From the NCBI GenBank assembly GCA_036824045.1, contig DAITAZ010000020.1, positions 1 to 64,000 of the forward strand: a stretch of 64,000 bases of DNA. Direction: 5' to 3'. A program made the position numbers and the translations under genes. How positions within the stretch are numbered: position 1 is the first letter of the stretch; the number at the start of each line of letters is the position of its first letter. Below the pieces are notes generated by a model. It was not told the origin of the DNA. It did no database searches and saw only the letters and a program-made list of their open reading frames with translations. This DNA is from DAITAZ01 sp036824045. Lineage in GTDB: Bacteria; Pseudomonadota; Gammaproteobacteria; Burkholderiales; Rhodocyclaceae. This document shows, in pieces, positions 1 through 8,153 of the stretch.

Positions 1-107
1 GTATCCGTGGCCGGCGTGGTGGTTGTTTGCTGGGCGAACGCCGGGACAGCGAATGCAAGGCTGATCAACGCCGACAGAAAGTTACGATTCGAGTTAGGTT
101 TGGTCAT
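1..107 (-). CDS. Secreted protein, N-terminal fragment (gene runs off the left edge)
   Basis: The first 35 codons of a minus-strand gene are visible, starting at an ATG at position 107. The translation starts MTKPNSNRNF, continues with a hydrophobic stretch (LSALISLAFA) and ends in AFAQQTTTT. This is a classical Sec signal peptide with a predicted cleavage site after AFA, so the product is exported to the periplasm or outer membrane. The gene is divergent from the WecA-like transferase, so a role in an exopolysaccharide locus is possible. The mature domain lies outside the window and no function can be given. No strong Shine-Dalgarno is visible. Confidence 0.6.
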   Translation of the reverse strand, partial: MTKPNSNRNFLSALISLAFAVPAFAQQTTTTPATD

Positions 108-593
108 TGTGAACGCTCGCTTGAAGTTCTTGCCTACGATGTCATTGGAGCCGACGCGTCGCATTGCGATCGGTTTATCCCCAATAACTACGCCGGAAAA
201 AGAAAAATACCTTATCCCCATTATGGTCTTCGACCCACTCTGGGATAATAGACGCCGTACTTGATCTGGAAAAGCGATTCTCGGCGGTTTTCTGCAGTGT
301 GATTCTCAATTTTCTCACGCTTGAGCCATGTTTCTGTCTGCAAAGGGCTAAACATTCCCCATTGACGGCATCTTTGGCGCCTTTTTCAGTTTTTGTACCG
401 TGAGTCCGTAAATGTGTCTGAACGGTGTGACCTATGCACTCCTTGAAAGGTCGGGGAAAACGTAGGATGCCGGGCAACGTGGGGAAGGCCGCTGTTACAG
501 TCGGTCCTGAAGAACTCTCCACACTCGAGATTGCCGTGGGGTGAGTCCCCCTCCCGGCCATGTTGGTGCGGTGCACACATTGGGCAGATCAGC
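108..593. promoter_or_regulatory. 486-bp divergent intergenic region with repeated TTATCCCCA motif
   Basis: I see no convincing gene here; the open frames are short and lack ribosome sites. It separates the secreted-protein gene (minus) from the WecA-like gene (plus) and so should hold both promoters. The 9-mer TTATCCCCA occurs at 175-183 and again at 212-220, and its inverted core GGGATAA lies at 242-248. These three copies in 75 bp could be regulator sites; the regulator is unknown. Confidence 0.4.
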
Positions 594-1766
594 GTGGATA
601 AACTGCTTGCGTTCGTGATTCCGTTTTTGTTGGTCTTGGGGGCCGTGCCCTTGTTGCGACGGCTTGCACCACGTATTCGGCTCGTGGATATGCCCGATGC
701 GCGCAAGGTGCATGTGGGGAGTGTGCCATTGGTCGGGGGTGTGGCGATGTTCGGCGCGACGCTTGCAGCGGGGGCGGTGCTGGGCTCGTTCGGTGCCATT
801 CACCCCGGTTTCTGGGTTGGGGCGGCGTCCATGACACTGATCGGCCTCGTCGATGACATCTATGAACTGGCAGCGAAGCTGAAGTTTGTCCTGCAGGCAG
901 CCACCGTATCAGTGGTTTTTGCGTGGGGAGGCGTGGAACTCAAAGACTTGGGGATGCTTCTAGGGCCCTTTTCGTTGAGCCTCGGCGTGATGGCGTTGCC
1001 CTTTACGATTTTCGGTGTATTGGGCGTGATCAACGCGGTCAATCTCTCCGATGGAGCGGACGGTCTGGCCGGGGGGATTTCCATCGTTGCCTTGTTTTGG
1101 TTCCTGTTGGCGGCGAGCGTTGCTCAACCCGGGTCGGGGGGCGCCAGCAACGTGCTCGTGCTGCTATCCCTGACCGGTTCGGTGGCCGCTTTCCTGGTGT
1201 TCAATCTGCGTACTCCGTTGCGCAAGCGAGCAGTGATTTTCATGGGTGACAGCGGCAGCCTGTTGCTGGGGTTTGTGTTGAGTTGGTTTGCGATCACTTC
1301 CGTGACGGATCAGGGATCATTCTCATTCCACCCCGTTACTGTTCTGTGGATTCTTGCTGTGCCGTTGTTTGACACGGTCAGTTGCATCATCCGGCGAGTT
1401 GCAAAGGGCCTTTCGCCGATGCAGCCGGATCGGGAGCACATCCATCATCTGCTGCCTGCCTACGGTTTTTCAATGTCGCAAACGGTTGCACAGTTGCATT
1501 TCATAAGCTTTGTATGCGGCTTTGTGGGTGTCAGTGGGGCGTGGCTGAATGTGGCGGACTACTGGATGTTTGTCGCCTTCCTCGTGACCTTCGGCACTTA
1601 CACGCTGGTTGTGCATCGCGCTTGGGAACGCCTGTATCGTTTGCGCGACAGGGCGTTGGCCCACACAACAAGCCGCGCGGGGGCTGGGCCGGTAACCTTC
1701 ACGCGCAACGTTGGTCACAGCTTGACGCCATCGACAACCTCGGAACCTCAGCATAGCGTGCGGTAA
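594..1766 (+). CDS. WecA/MraY-family undecaprenyl-phosphate sugar-1-phosphate transferase
   Basis: A polytopic inner-membrane enzyme of the polyprenyl-phosphate N-acetylhexosamine-1-phosphate transferase family, which loads the first sugar onto undecaprenyl phosphate for surface glycan synthesis. Family motifs are present in order: LIGLVDDIYE (near residues 83-92, the magnesium-binding Asp pair), NAVNLSDGADGL (147-158), FMGDSGS (216-222) and EHIHHLL (281-287). The size, about 390 residues, is normal for WecA-like proteins. The GTG at 594 is chosen because the first membrane helix starts there; upstream residues in the same frame look non-coding. The sugar acceptor specificity cannot be read from sequence. 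The neighbouring secreted protein suggests an exopolysaccharide locus. Confidence 0.88.
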   Translation: MDKLLAFVIPFLLVLGAVPLLRRLAPRIRLVDMPDARKVHVGSVPLVGGVAMFGATLAAGAVLGSFGAIHPGFWVGAASMTLIGLVDDIYELAAKLKFVLQAATVSVVFAWGGVELKDLGMLLGPFSLSLGVMALPFTIFGVLGVINAVNLSDGADGLAGGISIVALFWFLLAASVAQPGSGGASNVLVLLSLTGSVAAFLVFNLRTPLRKRAVIFMGDSGSLLLGFVLSWFAITSVTDQGSFSFHPVTVLWILAVPLFDTVSCIIRRVAKGLSPMQPDREHIHHLLPAYGFSMSQTVAQLHFISFVCGFVGVSGAWLNVADYWMFVAFLVTFGTYTLVVHRAWERLYRLRDRALAHTTSRAGAGPVTFTRNVGHSLTPSTTSEPQHSVR

Positions 1767-1795
1767 TGTTTGCATAGCGTATGGAGTGTTCGCTG

Positions 1796-1816
1796 GCCCC
1801 GCTTGCGGGGCTTTTT
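1796..1816 (+). terminator. Rho-independent terminator after the WecA-like gene
   Basis: A perfect 7-bp stem, GCCCCGC/GCGGGGC with a TT loop, is followed by five T residues. It sits 30 bp after the stop codon of the transferase gene and separates it from gcdH. Confidence 0.85.
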
Positions 1817-1952
1817 CTATTTCTCTGCCGTGAAGCCAGAAGCTGGAATGTACTTCGAACTTGGGAGCGCGCTTGCTCACCAAGTTGAATCCGGGCAAAG
1901 TGAAGCGAGGTGCCACTACTGCAGGTAGGGCCATATGAATAGGGGGATAAAG

Positions 1953-3146
1953 ATGGCAGGAGCGCGGTTTGATTGGGCAGATCCGATGTTGCTTGAACAG
2001 CAGTTGAGCTCGGACGAGCGTGCGATCCGCGATGCTGCAAAGGTGTATTGCCGCAGCCGACTTTTGCCCAAAGTTGTCAGTGCATTTCGGGAGGAGCTTG
2101 TTGATCGAACGGTGTTCCGGGAAATGGGGGAAATCGGGCTTCTTGGGGCCACAATTCCTTCGGAGTACGGGGGAGCGGGGCTCAACCACGTTTGCTATGG
2201 ATTACTGGCGCGGGAGGTGGAGTGGGTGGATTCAGGCTATCGCTCGATGATGAGCGTCCAGTCTTCGCTGGTGATGTTTCCCATATGCGAGTTTGGCTCC
2301 GAAGATCAAAAGCAGAAGTACCTGCCAGCGCTCGCTCGTGGTGAATGGGTTGGCTGTTTCGGTCTCACGGAACCTGATTTCGGATCGGACCCCGGGTCAA
2401 TGGCTTCCCGGGCGCGATCGGTGCCGGGCGGCTACCTGCTCACCGGGCGGAAAATGTGGATCACCAATTCTCCGATCGCAGATGTGTTTGTCGTTTGGGC
2501 CAAGACTGACGATGGGGTGATTCGTGGTTTCGTGCTGGAAAGGGGATGGAAAGGGCTGACGGCGCCCGTGATTCAAGGGAAGGTGGGCTTGCGTACATCG
2601 GTGACGGGCGAGATCGTCATGGATGAGGTGTTCGTGCCCGAAGAAAACTTGCTACCAGGTACGGCTGGGGGCGGTGGGGGCTTGCGCGGTCCTTTTGCTT
2701 GCCTCAATTCAGCCCGTTACGGGATTGCTTGGGGGGCATTGGGCGCAGCGGAATTTTGCTTTGAAACCGCGCGCCAATATGTGCTGGATCGAAAGCAGTT
2801 CGGGCGTCCACTAGCCGCCAATCAGCTGATTCAAAAGAAATTGGCAGACATGCTGACGGAGATCAGCTTGGGCTTGCAGGCTTGTGTCCGTTTGGGGCGG
2901 CTGAAGGATGAGGGCACGGCACCGGTCGAATTGACGTCCATTCTCAAGCGCAACTCTTGCGGCAAGGCGCTGGAAATTGCCCGCGTGGCCCGGGACATGC
3001 TGGGCGGGAATGGTATCAGCGATGAGTTCGGGGTTATCCGGCATCTGGTCAATCTTGAAGTGGTGAATACCTACGAAGGTACCCACGACGTTCACGCCTT
3101 GATTCTTGGGCGAGCAATCACCGGCATTCCCGCCTTCAGCAGTTAG
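1953..3146 (+). CDS. gcdH: Glutaryl-CoA dehydrogenase
   Basis: An FAD-dependent acyl-CoA dehydrogenase that oxidises and decarboxylates glutaryl-CoA to crotonyl-CoA, the last aromatic/lysine-specific step before beta-oxidation. The diagnostic features are visible: WVDSGYRSMMSVQSSLVM with Arg97, matching the arginine that binds the glutaryl carboxylate, and NTYEGTHDVHALILGRAITG with Glu375 at the catalytic-base position. Length is 397 residues. ATG 1953 is preferred over ATG 1935 because AGGGGG lies six bases upstream and the start MAGARFDWADP matches the family N-terminus. Downstream is a strong terminator; paaY converges from the other side. Confidence 0.93.
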   Translation: MAGARFDWADPMLLEQQLSSDERAIRDAAKVYCRSRLLPKVVSAFREELVDRTVFREMGEIGLLGATIPSEYGGAGLNHVCYGLLAREVEWVDSGYRSMMSVQSSLVMFPICEFGSEDQKQKYLPALARGEWVGCFGLTEPDFGSDPGSMASRARSVPGGYLLTGRKMWITNSPIADVFVVWAKTDDGVIRGFVLERGWKGLTAPVIQGKVGLRTSVTGEIVMDEVFVPEENLLPGTAGGGGGLRGPFACLNSARYGIAWGALGAAEFCFETARQYVLDRKQFGRPLAANQLIQKKLADMLTEISLGLQACVRLGRLKDEGTAPVELTSILKRNSCGKALEIARVARDMLGGNGISDEFGVIRHLVNLEVVNTYEGTHDVHALILGRAITGIPAFSS

Positions 3147-3171
3147 GCTCACTCTGATCTCCGGTGCAAAC

Positions 3172-3205
3172 GGAGGGCTGGGCCGTGGTCAGCCCTCCTC
3201 TTTTT
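3172..3205 (+). terminator. Terminator of gcdH, overlapping the 3' end of paaY
   Basis: A 9-bp stem GGAGGGCTG/CAGCCCTCC with a 9-base loop is followed by TCTTTTT. It lies 25 bp after the gcdH stop. The right arm runs into the last codons of convergent paaY, so the two genes share this 3' region. Confidence 0.8.
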
Positions 3206-3800
3206 GCTTCAGTACCGCCAGCGGCACAATTCCCGGAATCTCAATCCTTGGTCTGCCTGGCTCCACCTCCGCCAAAGGTTCACAGGGGCGAAGTGTCATC
3301 TGGCTACGCCGGGTGAGTGCCTGATAGGTTCTCGTGCCTTCCCGTTTCCAGGCGATTTCCTGCTCCGACAGTTCCCGGATGATTTTTGCGGGCATGCCCG
3401 CTGCGAGCACTCGGGACGGGATGCTCATGCCCGCTTTGACGAAAGCGCTGGCTGCGATGATGGCGGAGTCGCCCACCGTGGCGTTGTCCATCACCACCGC
3501 GTTCATCCCGACCAAGGCGTCTCTGCAGACTCGGCAGCCATGAAGTATGGCTCCGTGACCAATGTGCCCGTTGGCTTCCACGACCGTATCCGTCCCGGGG
3601 AATCCGTGCATCACGCAGCAGTCCTGCACATTGCAGCCTTCTTCCAGCACGATCCGCCCGAAGTCTCCCCGCAGGCTCGCAAGTGGGGCTACATAACACC
3701 CTGGTCCGACAATGACGTCTCCAATGAGTACAGCGTCTGGATGAACGAAGGCAGTGTGGTGTACGACAGGCCTTAGTCCGTCGATTTCGTAGCATGGCAT
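3189..3800 (-). CDS. paaY: PaaY-type gamma-carbonic-anhydrase-like thioesterase
   Basis: A left-handed beta-helix hexapeptide-repeat protein of 203 residues. PaaY proteins hydrolyse dead-end ring-oxygenated CoA thioesters in aerobic phenylacetate breakdown. The start MPCYEIDGLRPVV, the segments SLRGDFGRIV and VMHGFPGTDTVV, the histidines of GHIGHGAILHGC (metal site) and the tail ELSEQEIAW follow the PaaY pattern throughout. It is divergent from paaG with a TetR-type operator between them. The gene ends inside the gcdH terminator. Assignment to PaaY rather than a generic gamma carbonic anhydrase is firm from the C-terminal extension. Confidence 0.92.
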   Translation of the reverse strand: MPCYEIDGLRPVVHHTAFVHPDAVLIGDVIVGPGCYVAPLASLRGDFGRIVLEEGCNVQDCCVMHGFPGTDTVVEANGHIGHGAILHGCRVCRDALVGMNAVVMDNATVGDSAIIAASAFVKAGMSIPSRVLAAGMPAKIIRELSEQEIAWKREGTRTYQALTRRSQMTLRPCEPLAEVEPGRPRIEIPGIVPLAVLKQKEEG

Positions 3801-3878
3801 GGTTCAGCCTCTGGATATTCTGGGGTAGGGGAGGCGGCTCTTTGGCTTGTTTTATCGTGAAGTCGAGACTAATATTAA

Positions 3879-3894
3879 TTGACCGGTCGGTCAA
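3879..3894. promoter_or_regulatory. TetR-type operator between paaY and paaG
   Basis: The sequence TTGACCGGTCGGTCAA contains inverted arms TTGACC and GGTCAA around four bases. ACCG/CGGT palindromes of this form are typical of TetR-family fatty-acid and phenylacetate regulators. It lies 78 bp upstream of paaY and 128 bp upstream of paaG, so one bound repressor could control both. The likely ligand-responsive partner is the TetR gene 1.6 kb downstream; this pairing is inferred. Confidence 0.65.
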
Positions 3895-4022
3895 ATTTGT
3901 CTGTTGGCCTTGAGCTTCAACCCGTTGGTTATCGTGTTCCCCGAGGACGCGTGTGCGGGTTGCGGCGCGTCGGAGGCTGATAGTTGGCACCCGGATATGT
4001 AACCCCTAGGAGAGGAGACTGC

Positions 4023-4829
4023 GTGAACAAGCTGTTTGAAACCATCGCGCTGAATGTGGCAGGTGGTATTGCGACCCTGACTTTGAACCGGCCGGATCGT
4101 TTGAATGCCTTTACCAACGCCATGCACGAGGAGGTGCGCGAGGCGCTTGCCTTGGTCCGTTCCGGGCGCGAACAGGGCAGCGTGAGGGTGCTCGTGCTGA
4201 CTGGAGCGGGTCGGGGATTCTGTGCGGGGCAGGATTTGTCTGATCGCGCTGTGGCGCCGGGTGGCGAAGCGCCGGATTTGGGTGAGTCGATCGAACGCAA
4301 TTACAAGCCGCTGGTGCTCGCGATTCGGGGACTGGATATGCCGGTGATCGCTGCGGTGAATGGTGTTGCCGCGGGGGCGGGGGCCAATATCGCGTTGGCT
4401 TGCGACATGGTGTTTGCGGCGCGCTCCGCCAGTTTCATCCAGTCGTTCGCCAAACTGGGCTTGATTCCAGATACCGGTGGAACGTGGATACTGCCGAGAC
4501 TGCTCGGGCCCGCACGCGCACTTGGATTGGCGATGACCGGAGAGAAACTGAGTGCCGAGCAGGCTGCGGACTGGGGGCTGATCTGGAAGTGCGTGGACGA
4601 TGAACAACTCATGCCCACGGTACAGGCGATCGCCGCCCAATTGGCTGCCGGGCCGACGTTCGGGTATGCCCAGACCAAGCGGGCCATATGGGGAAGTTCA
4701 ACGCGGGAGCTGACTGACCAGCTTGATTTGGAGCGGGACATGATGCGGCAGTGTGGCCGATCCGAGGACTACAGGGAGGGGGTGGCCGCCTTCCTGGAAA
4801 AGCGCATCCCCGCATTCAAGGGAAAGTGA
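4023..4829 (+). CDS. paaG: PaaG: ring-1,2-epoxyphenylacetyl-CoA isomerase (crotonase family)
   Basis: Isomerises ring-1,2-epoxyphenylacetyl-CoA to the oxepin form in the aerobic phenylacetate pathway. The 268-residue product shows crotonase hallmarks: LTLNRPDRLNAF, the oxyanion segment TGAGRGFCAGQDLSDRAV, AVNGVAAGAGANIALACD and FAKLGLIPDTGGTW with the catalytic Asp. GFCAGQDL and GLIPDTGGTW are typical of PaaG rather than of general enoyl-CoA hydratases. GTG 4023 is chosen because GAGAGGAGA lies just upstream. It leads a run with paaI and the TetR gene. The rest of the paa pathway (oxygenase, ligase) is not in the window. Confidence 0.9.
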   Translation: MNKLFETIALNVAGGIATLTLNRPDRLNAFTNAMHEEVREALALVRSGREQGSVRVLVLTGAGRGFCAGQDLSDRAVAPGGEAPDLGESIERNYKPLVLAIRGLDMPVIAAVNGVAAGAGANIALACDMVFAARSASFIQSFAKLGLIPDTGGTWILPRLLGPARALGLAMTGEKLSAEQAADWGLIWKCVDDEQLMPTVQAIAAQLAAGPTFGYAQTKRAIWGSSTRELTDQLDLERDMMRQCGRSEDYREGVAAFLEKRIPAFKGK

Positions 4830-4888
4830 CATGGTGCCCTGTGGTGCGCCATTCGTTAAGCACTGCTTGAACTCGAGGCTGAAACTCA

Positions 4889-5332
4889 ATGTCGTCAAGA
4901 ACTGAAAATCCCCAACTGGTAGCAGAGCGCGTGCGCGATGGCATGTTCGCGGAAGACGCAGCCGCACGGGGGCTGGAGATGGCTTTCTTGGCCGTAGGGC
5001 CTGGCTACGCGCGGATGAGCATGCCCGTGCGTTCCCACATGCTCAATGGCTTCAAGATCTGCCATGGGGGCTATATCGCCACCCTTGCTGATACCGCGTT
5101 CGCTTATGCGTGCAACAGCTATAACGAACAGACTGTGGCATCAGGGATCAGCGTTGATTTCGTCGCGCCAGGACGAGAGGGGGATCTCTTGGTAGCCGAG
5201 GCGCGGGAAATTGCGCTTTCCGGACGGACTGGAGTCTATGACGTCTCTGTCACGAACGGGAAAGGTGAAGTCATTGCGGTGATGCGGGGCAAGAGCTACC
5301 GGTTGAAGGGCAAGGTGGTCGTGCCGCAGTAG
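4889..5332 (+). CDS. paaI: PaaI hotdog-fold acyl-CoA thioesterase
   Basis: A 147-residue hotdog thioesterase that hydrolyses hydroxyphenylacetyl-CoAs and relieves CoA trapping in phenylacetate breakdown. The motif NGFKICHGGYIATLADTAFA carries the HGG turn and the catalytic Asp of PaaI proteins; SGISVDFVAPGREGDLLVAE is the conserved second half. It lies 59 bp after paaG and is probably co-transcribed. ATG 4889 has GAGG upstream. Some genomes call this gene paaD. Confidence 0.9.
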   Translation: MSSRTENPQLVAERVRDGMFAEDAAARGLEMAFLAVGPGYARMSMPVRSHMLNGFKICHGGYIATLADTAFAYACNSYNEQTVASGISVDFVAPGREGDLLVAEAREIALSGRTGVYDVSVTNGKGEVIAVMRGKSYRLKGKVVVPQ

Positions 5333-5507
5333 CGCGTTGGCCCCGAGTATTGGTTCCCGTGAACGCCTGGGGTACTCTGAAGACCTTGTTGTTCTGGGCG
5401 GGTTCTCCGGGCATCGGGATTGGGCGTGCGAGGAACGTTGTCGGTCTCGGGTGAAGGCGAGCCTTGGTTTCCCTCCGGCTGGATTGAGCTTTGCCGCCAC
5501 TGTCGAT

Positions 5508-6167
5508 ATGGCCAGAAAGAAAGCTTCTTCGTTTGAGCACCAACGTGGCGCGATCCATGAGGTTGCGGCGCGGTTGTTTGCCGAGCAGGGTTTCCACAAC
5601 GCGTCAATGATGGAACTGGCAGTAGCCTGCGGCATTTCCAAACCGCTGCTCTACCACTACTTTCGCGATAAGGAAGAAATCCTTTTCGAAATCGTGGATA
5701 CCTATATTGATCGCCTGCTCGGAGTATGCAAGGGCGTGGAGGCAGAGCGTCTGCCGCCCGAGGCGGCCCTGCGCAGGCTGGTTACGTTATTCATGGAGGA
5801 GTACGAGCATTCACAGAGTCGGCATCGAGTGCTCGTGCAGGACGTTAAATTTCTTCCTGCTGATGTTCGTGAGTTGGTGGAGGCCAAGCAACGACAAGTC
5901 GTGGATGCATTCGCCCGGCAGTTGAGTGGCATTGCGCCCGAACTGGATCAAGCCTCGCTCACCAAGCCTGTAACGATGATCCTGTTTGGCATGATCAATT
6001 GGACCTTCACCTGGCTCCGTTCAGATGGGCGTCTCACCTATGGGGACATGGCGCCCATGGTGGTGGAGCTGTTCCTCAACGGCGTAAAGGCCTTGGGTCG
6101 CTGCCCGGGCGGCCTTCCCTCGAGGGGGAGGGCTGGTACCCAGACTGAGGACGATCAACTCGTGTAA
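5508..6167 (+). CDS. paaR: TetR-family regulator, PaaR-like
   Basis: A 219-residue repressor. The N-terminal TetR DNA-binding domain spans about residues 12-60, with the helix-turn-helix in MMELAVACGISKPLLYHYF and the adjoining DKEEILFEIV. The rest is a helical ligand-binding domain. ATG 5508 is chosen because upstream in-frame codons (from 5337) look non-coding. Its position directly after paaG-paaI and the TetR-type palindrome at 3879-3894 suggest that it represses this locus and responds to a CoA thioester, as known PaaR proteins do. This is inference from context. The last 15 residues are polar and may be disordered. Confidence 0.8.
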   Translation: MARKKASSFEHQRGAIHEVAARLFAEQGFHNASMMELAVACGISKPLLYHYFRDKEEILFEIVDTYIDRLLGVCKGVEAERLPPEAALRRLVTLFMEEYEHSQSRHRVLVQDVKFLPADVRELVEAKQRQVVDAFARQLSGIAPELDQASLTKPVTMILFGMINWTFTWLRSDGRLTYGDMAPMVVELFLNGVKALGRCPGGLPSRGRAGTQTEDDQLV

Positions 6168-6255
6168 CCCTTCCGGATTTTGCACCTTGGTTTTCAGCAG
6201 CAATCGCAACGGCTCGGTTCGCTGAATTGGGCCCACAACAAGGAGGAGGCCTGAA

Positions 6256-7401
6256 GTGAAGTGCAAATATCTCATGGCGGTAACTTGGGTCGCGCTGTGG
6301 GGCGCGGCGGCACAGGCGGATATCACGGTCGGCGTCACGGTTTCAGCGACCGGGCCTGCAGCCTCCCTCGGGATACCCGAGAAAAACACCGTTTCCTTGA
6401 TGCCCACGACTATCGCCGGGCAGAAGATCAATTACATCGTGCTGGATGACGCGTCGGACACGACCACCGCGGTAAAGAACACGCGTAAGTTCATCAGCGA
6501 AAGCAAGGTGGATCTGGTCATCGGGTCCACGACTACGCCCAATTCCTTGGCGATGATTGATGTGGTAGCCGAGTCGGAAACGCCGATGATCTCATTGGCG
6601 GCTTCCGCGCGGATTGTCGAGCCGGTCGATGCCAAGAAGCGTTGGGTGTTCAAGACGCCACAGGCGGATATTCAGATGGCTACGGCCATCGTCGAACACA
6701 TGGGCAAGGTTGGTGTTTCCAACGTGGCTTTTATCGGATTTGCTGATGCCTACGGTGAGGGCTGGTGGACCGAATTCAGCAAAATCGCCGAAGTCAAGAA
6801 AATCCGCGTGGTTGCCAATGAGCGTTACAACCGCACCGATACTTCGGTAACTGGGCAGGTGCTGAAGGTCATGGCCGCAAAGCCCGAGGCTGTCCTGATC
6901 GCGGGTTCGGGGACGCCCGCGGCTCTTCCACAAAAGGCCCTCAAGGAAAAAGGGTATGCAGGCAAGATCTACCAGACCCATGGTGTGGCGAATAACGATT
7001 TCCTGCGGGTAGGCGGCAAGGATGTGGAGGGGACCTTCCTGCCGGCTGGCCCTGTGTTGGTGGCTAACCAATTGCCAAACGACAATCCTGCGAAAAAAAC
7101 CGCGCTGGACTATGTAGGCAGGTATGAGGCGGCCTATGGCAAAGGCAATGTGTCCACCTTCGGCGCCCACGCTTGGGATGCGTCCATTTTGTTGCAAGCG
7201 GCGGTGCCCTCGGCTTTGAAAAAGGCTCAACCGGGATCCCGGGAATTTCGGGTGGCGCTGCGGGAGGCCCTGGAGAGCCTGAGGGAGGTGGCGGGGGCTC
7301 ACGGCATCTTCAGCATGAGCCCCTCCGATCATCTCGGGCTGGACCAAAGGGCCAGGGTGATGGTCACGATCAGCAATGGCTCCTGGAAGCTTGTACCCTG
7401 A
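6256..7401 (+). CDS. ABC transporter substrate-binding protein, LivK type (orphan)
   Basis: A 381-residue periplasmic binding protein of the branched-chain amino acid/aromatic acid type (peripla-BP type 1). The signal peptide ends in WGAAAQA, and the mature protein begins DITVGVTVSATGPAASLG, the usual opening of these receptors. FADAYGEGW in the middle is also typical. GTG 6256 follows a very strong ribosome site, AAGGAGGAGG. No permease or ATPase gene is adjacent, so it must dock on a transporter encoded elsewhere. Its location after the paaGI-TetR genes points to an aromatic carboxylate ligand, which is inferred. Confidence 0.85.
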   Translation: MKCKYLMAVTWVALWGAAAQADITVGVTVSATGPAASLGIPEKNTVSLMPTTIAGQKINYIVLDDASDTTTAVKNTRKFISESKVDLVIGSTTTPNSLAMIDVVAESETPMISLAASARIVEPVDAKKRWVFKTPQADIQMATAIVEHMGKVGVSNVAFIGFADAYGEGWWTEFSKIAEVKKIRVVANERYNRTDTSVTGQVLKVMAAKPEAVLIAGSGTPAALPQKALKEKGYAGKIYQTHGVANNDFLRVGGKDVEGTFLPAGPVLVANQLPNDNPAKKTALDYVGRYEAAYGKGNVSTFGAHAWDASILLQAAVPSALKKAQPGSREFRVALREALESLREVAGAHGIFSMSPSDHLGLDQRARVMVTISNGSWKLVP

Positions 7402-7495
7402 ATTCTCAAGCAATCCCCCTCCCTTCGCCGGCGCAAGGTGGCTGGGCGGGGAAGGGGGGCACGCGGTCGCGGGGACGAGCCATGACCACCGAGAA

Positions 7496-7954
7496 TTGAC
7501 AGCGGCCTACCACGGGACTTACTACCGGGTGTATTCGCCCCATGGATGGTTTGACCTGCAGATCGGCGAAAGGTGCTCCGCGCTCGATCGCTGCATGGAA
7601 TCGGTCAATGCATCCCTGGCAGTGTTCCTGAGTGCAGTGAATCCCGGGTCGCGCCTGCTGTCTGCCACTCTCAATGCCGTGCGGGACAGGGCGCTGTGTG
7701 ATGCACTGAGCAAGTGCAACATGATGTGGCTCCCGGCAGCGGGTATCCCCCAGTCCGGGAATTGGCCGGTTGAGCCGTCCGTACTCATACTGGGTTGCGG
7801 TGGGGAACAGGGCTTGAGTTGGGCTAAAGCCTGGGGTCAGCGCGCGTTTCTACTTGTGAAAACAGGAGGAGCGGTGACATTGATCTGGTGCGATGCTCCA
7901 GACCCATTGGCGGGTATCGCCGATCGCTTGGCAGGCACATCGGCCGAACCGTGA
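7496..7954 (+). CDS. DUF3293 family protein
   Basis: A roughly 152-residue protein of unknown function. The conserved core is visible: AAYHGTYYRV, then LSAVNPGSRLLSATLNAVRD, WLPAAGIPQSGNWPVEPSVL and GQRAFLLV. This fits DUF3293, a small cytoplasmic family. The start is uncertain. TTG 7496 gives the family length; ATG 7376 is in the same frame but would add 40 atypical residues and overlap the upstream gene by 26 bp. An ATG at 7482 reads MTTEN then stops, one base out of frame with the DUF3293 frame, so a small indel at the 5' end is possible. Confidence 0.68.
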   Translation: MTAAYHGTYYRVYSPHGWFDLQIGERCSALDRCMESVNASLAVFLSAVNPGSRLLSATLNAVRDRALCDALSKCNMMWLPAAGIPQSGNWPVEPSVLILGCGGEQGLSWAKAWGQRAFLLVKTGGAVTLIWCDAPDPLAGIADRLAGTSAEP

Positions 7955-8104
7955 CTGACGTATGTGCCAAAGCGGCTTCGCATAGCTCAGGCGGCACAAG
8001 GAGGTTGAATCCACCTGGTTGATCGACCCGCGGTGCTTCGTCCAACAAGGTGATTCCGGTTCACCGCTTATTCTGCGTCAGACTCATTGCGCGCAGGTCT
8101 CGCC

Positions 8105-8116
8105 TATTATAAAATT
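8105..8116 (+). promoter_or_regulatory. Probable -10 region of rpsT promoter
   Basis: TATTATAAAATT is the only AT-rich block just upstream of rpsT. TTGCGC at 8087-8092 is a candidate -35 but the spacing (12-15 bp) is short, so the exact promoter is uncertain. Confidence 0.4.
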
Positions 8117-8153
8117 CTGCGTTTTACCAACCCGTAGCCCGGAAGAATTCATC

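Noticed and set aside
8041..8153. N-terminal extension of S20 from position 8019
   Set aside because: It would cover the promoter-like region; S20 proteins start MANS at 8154.
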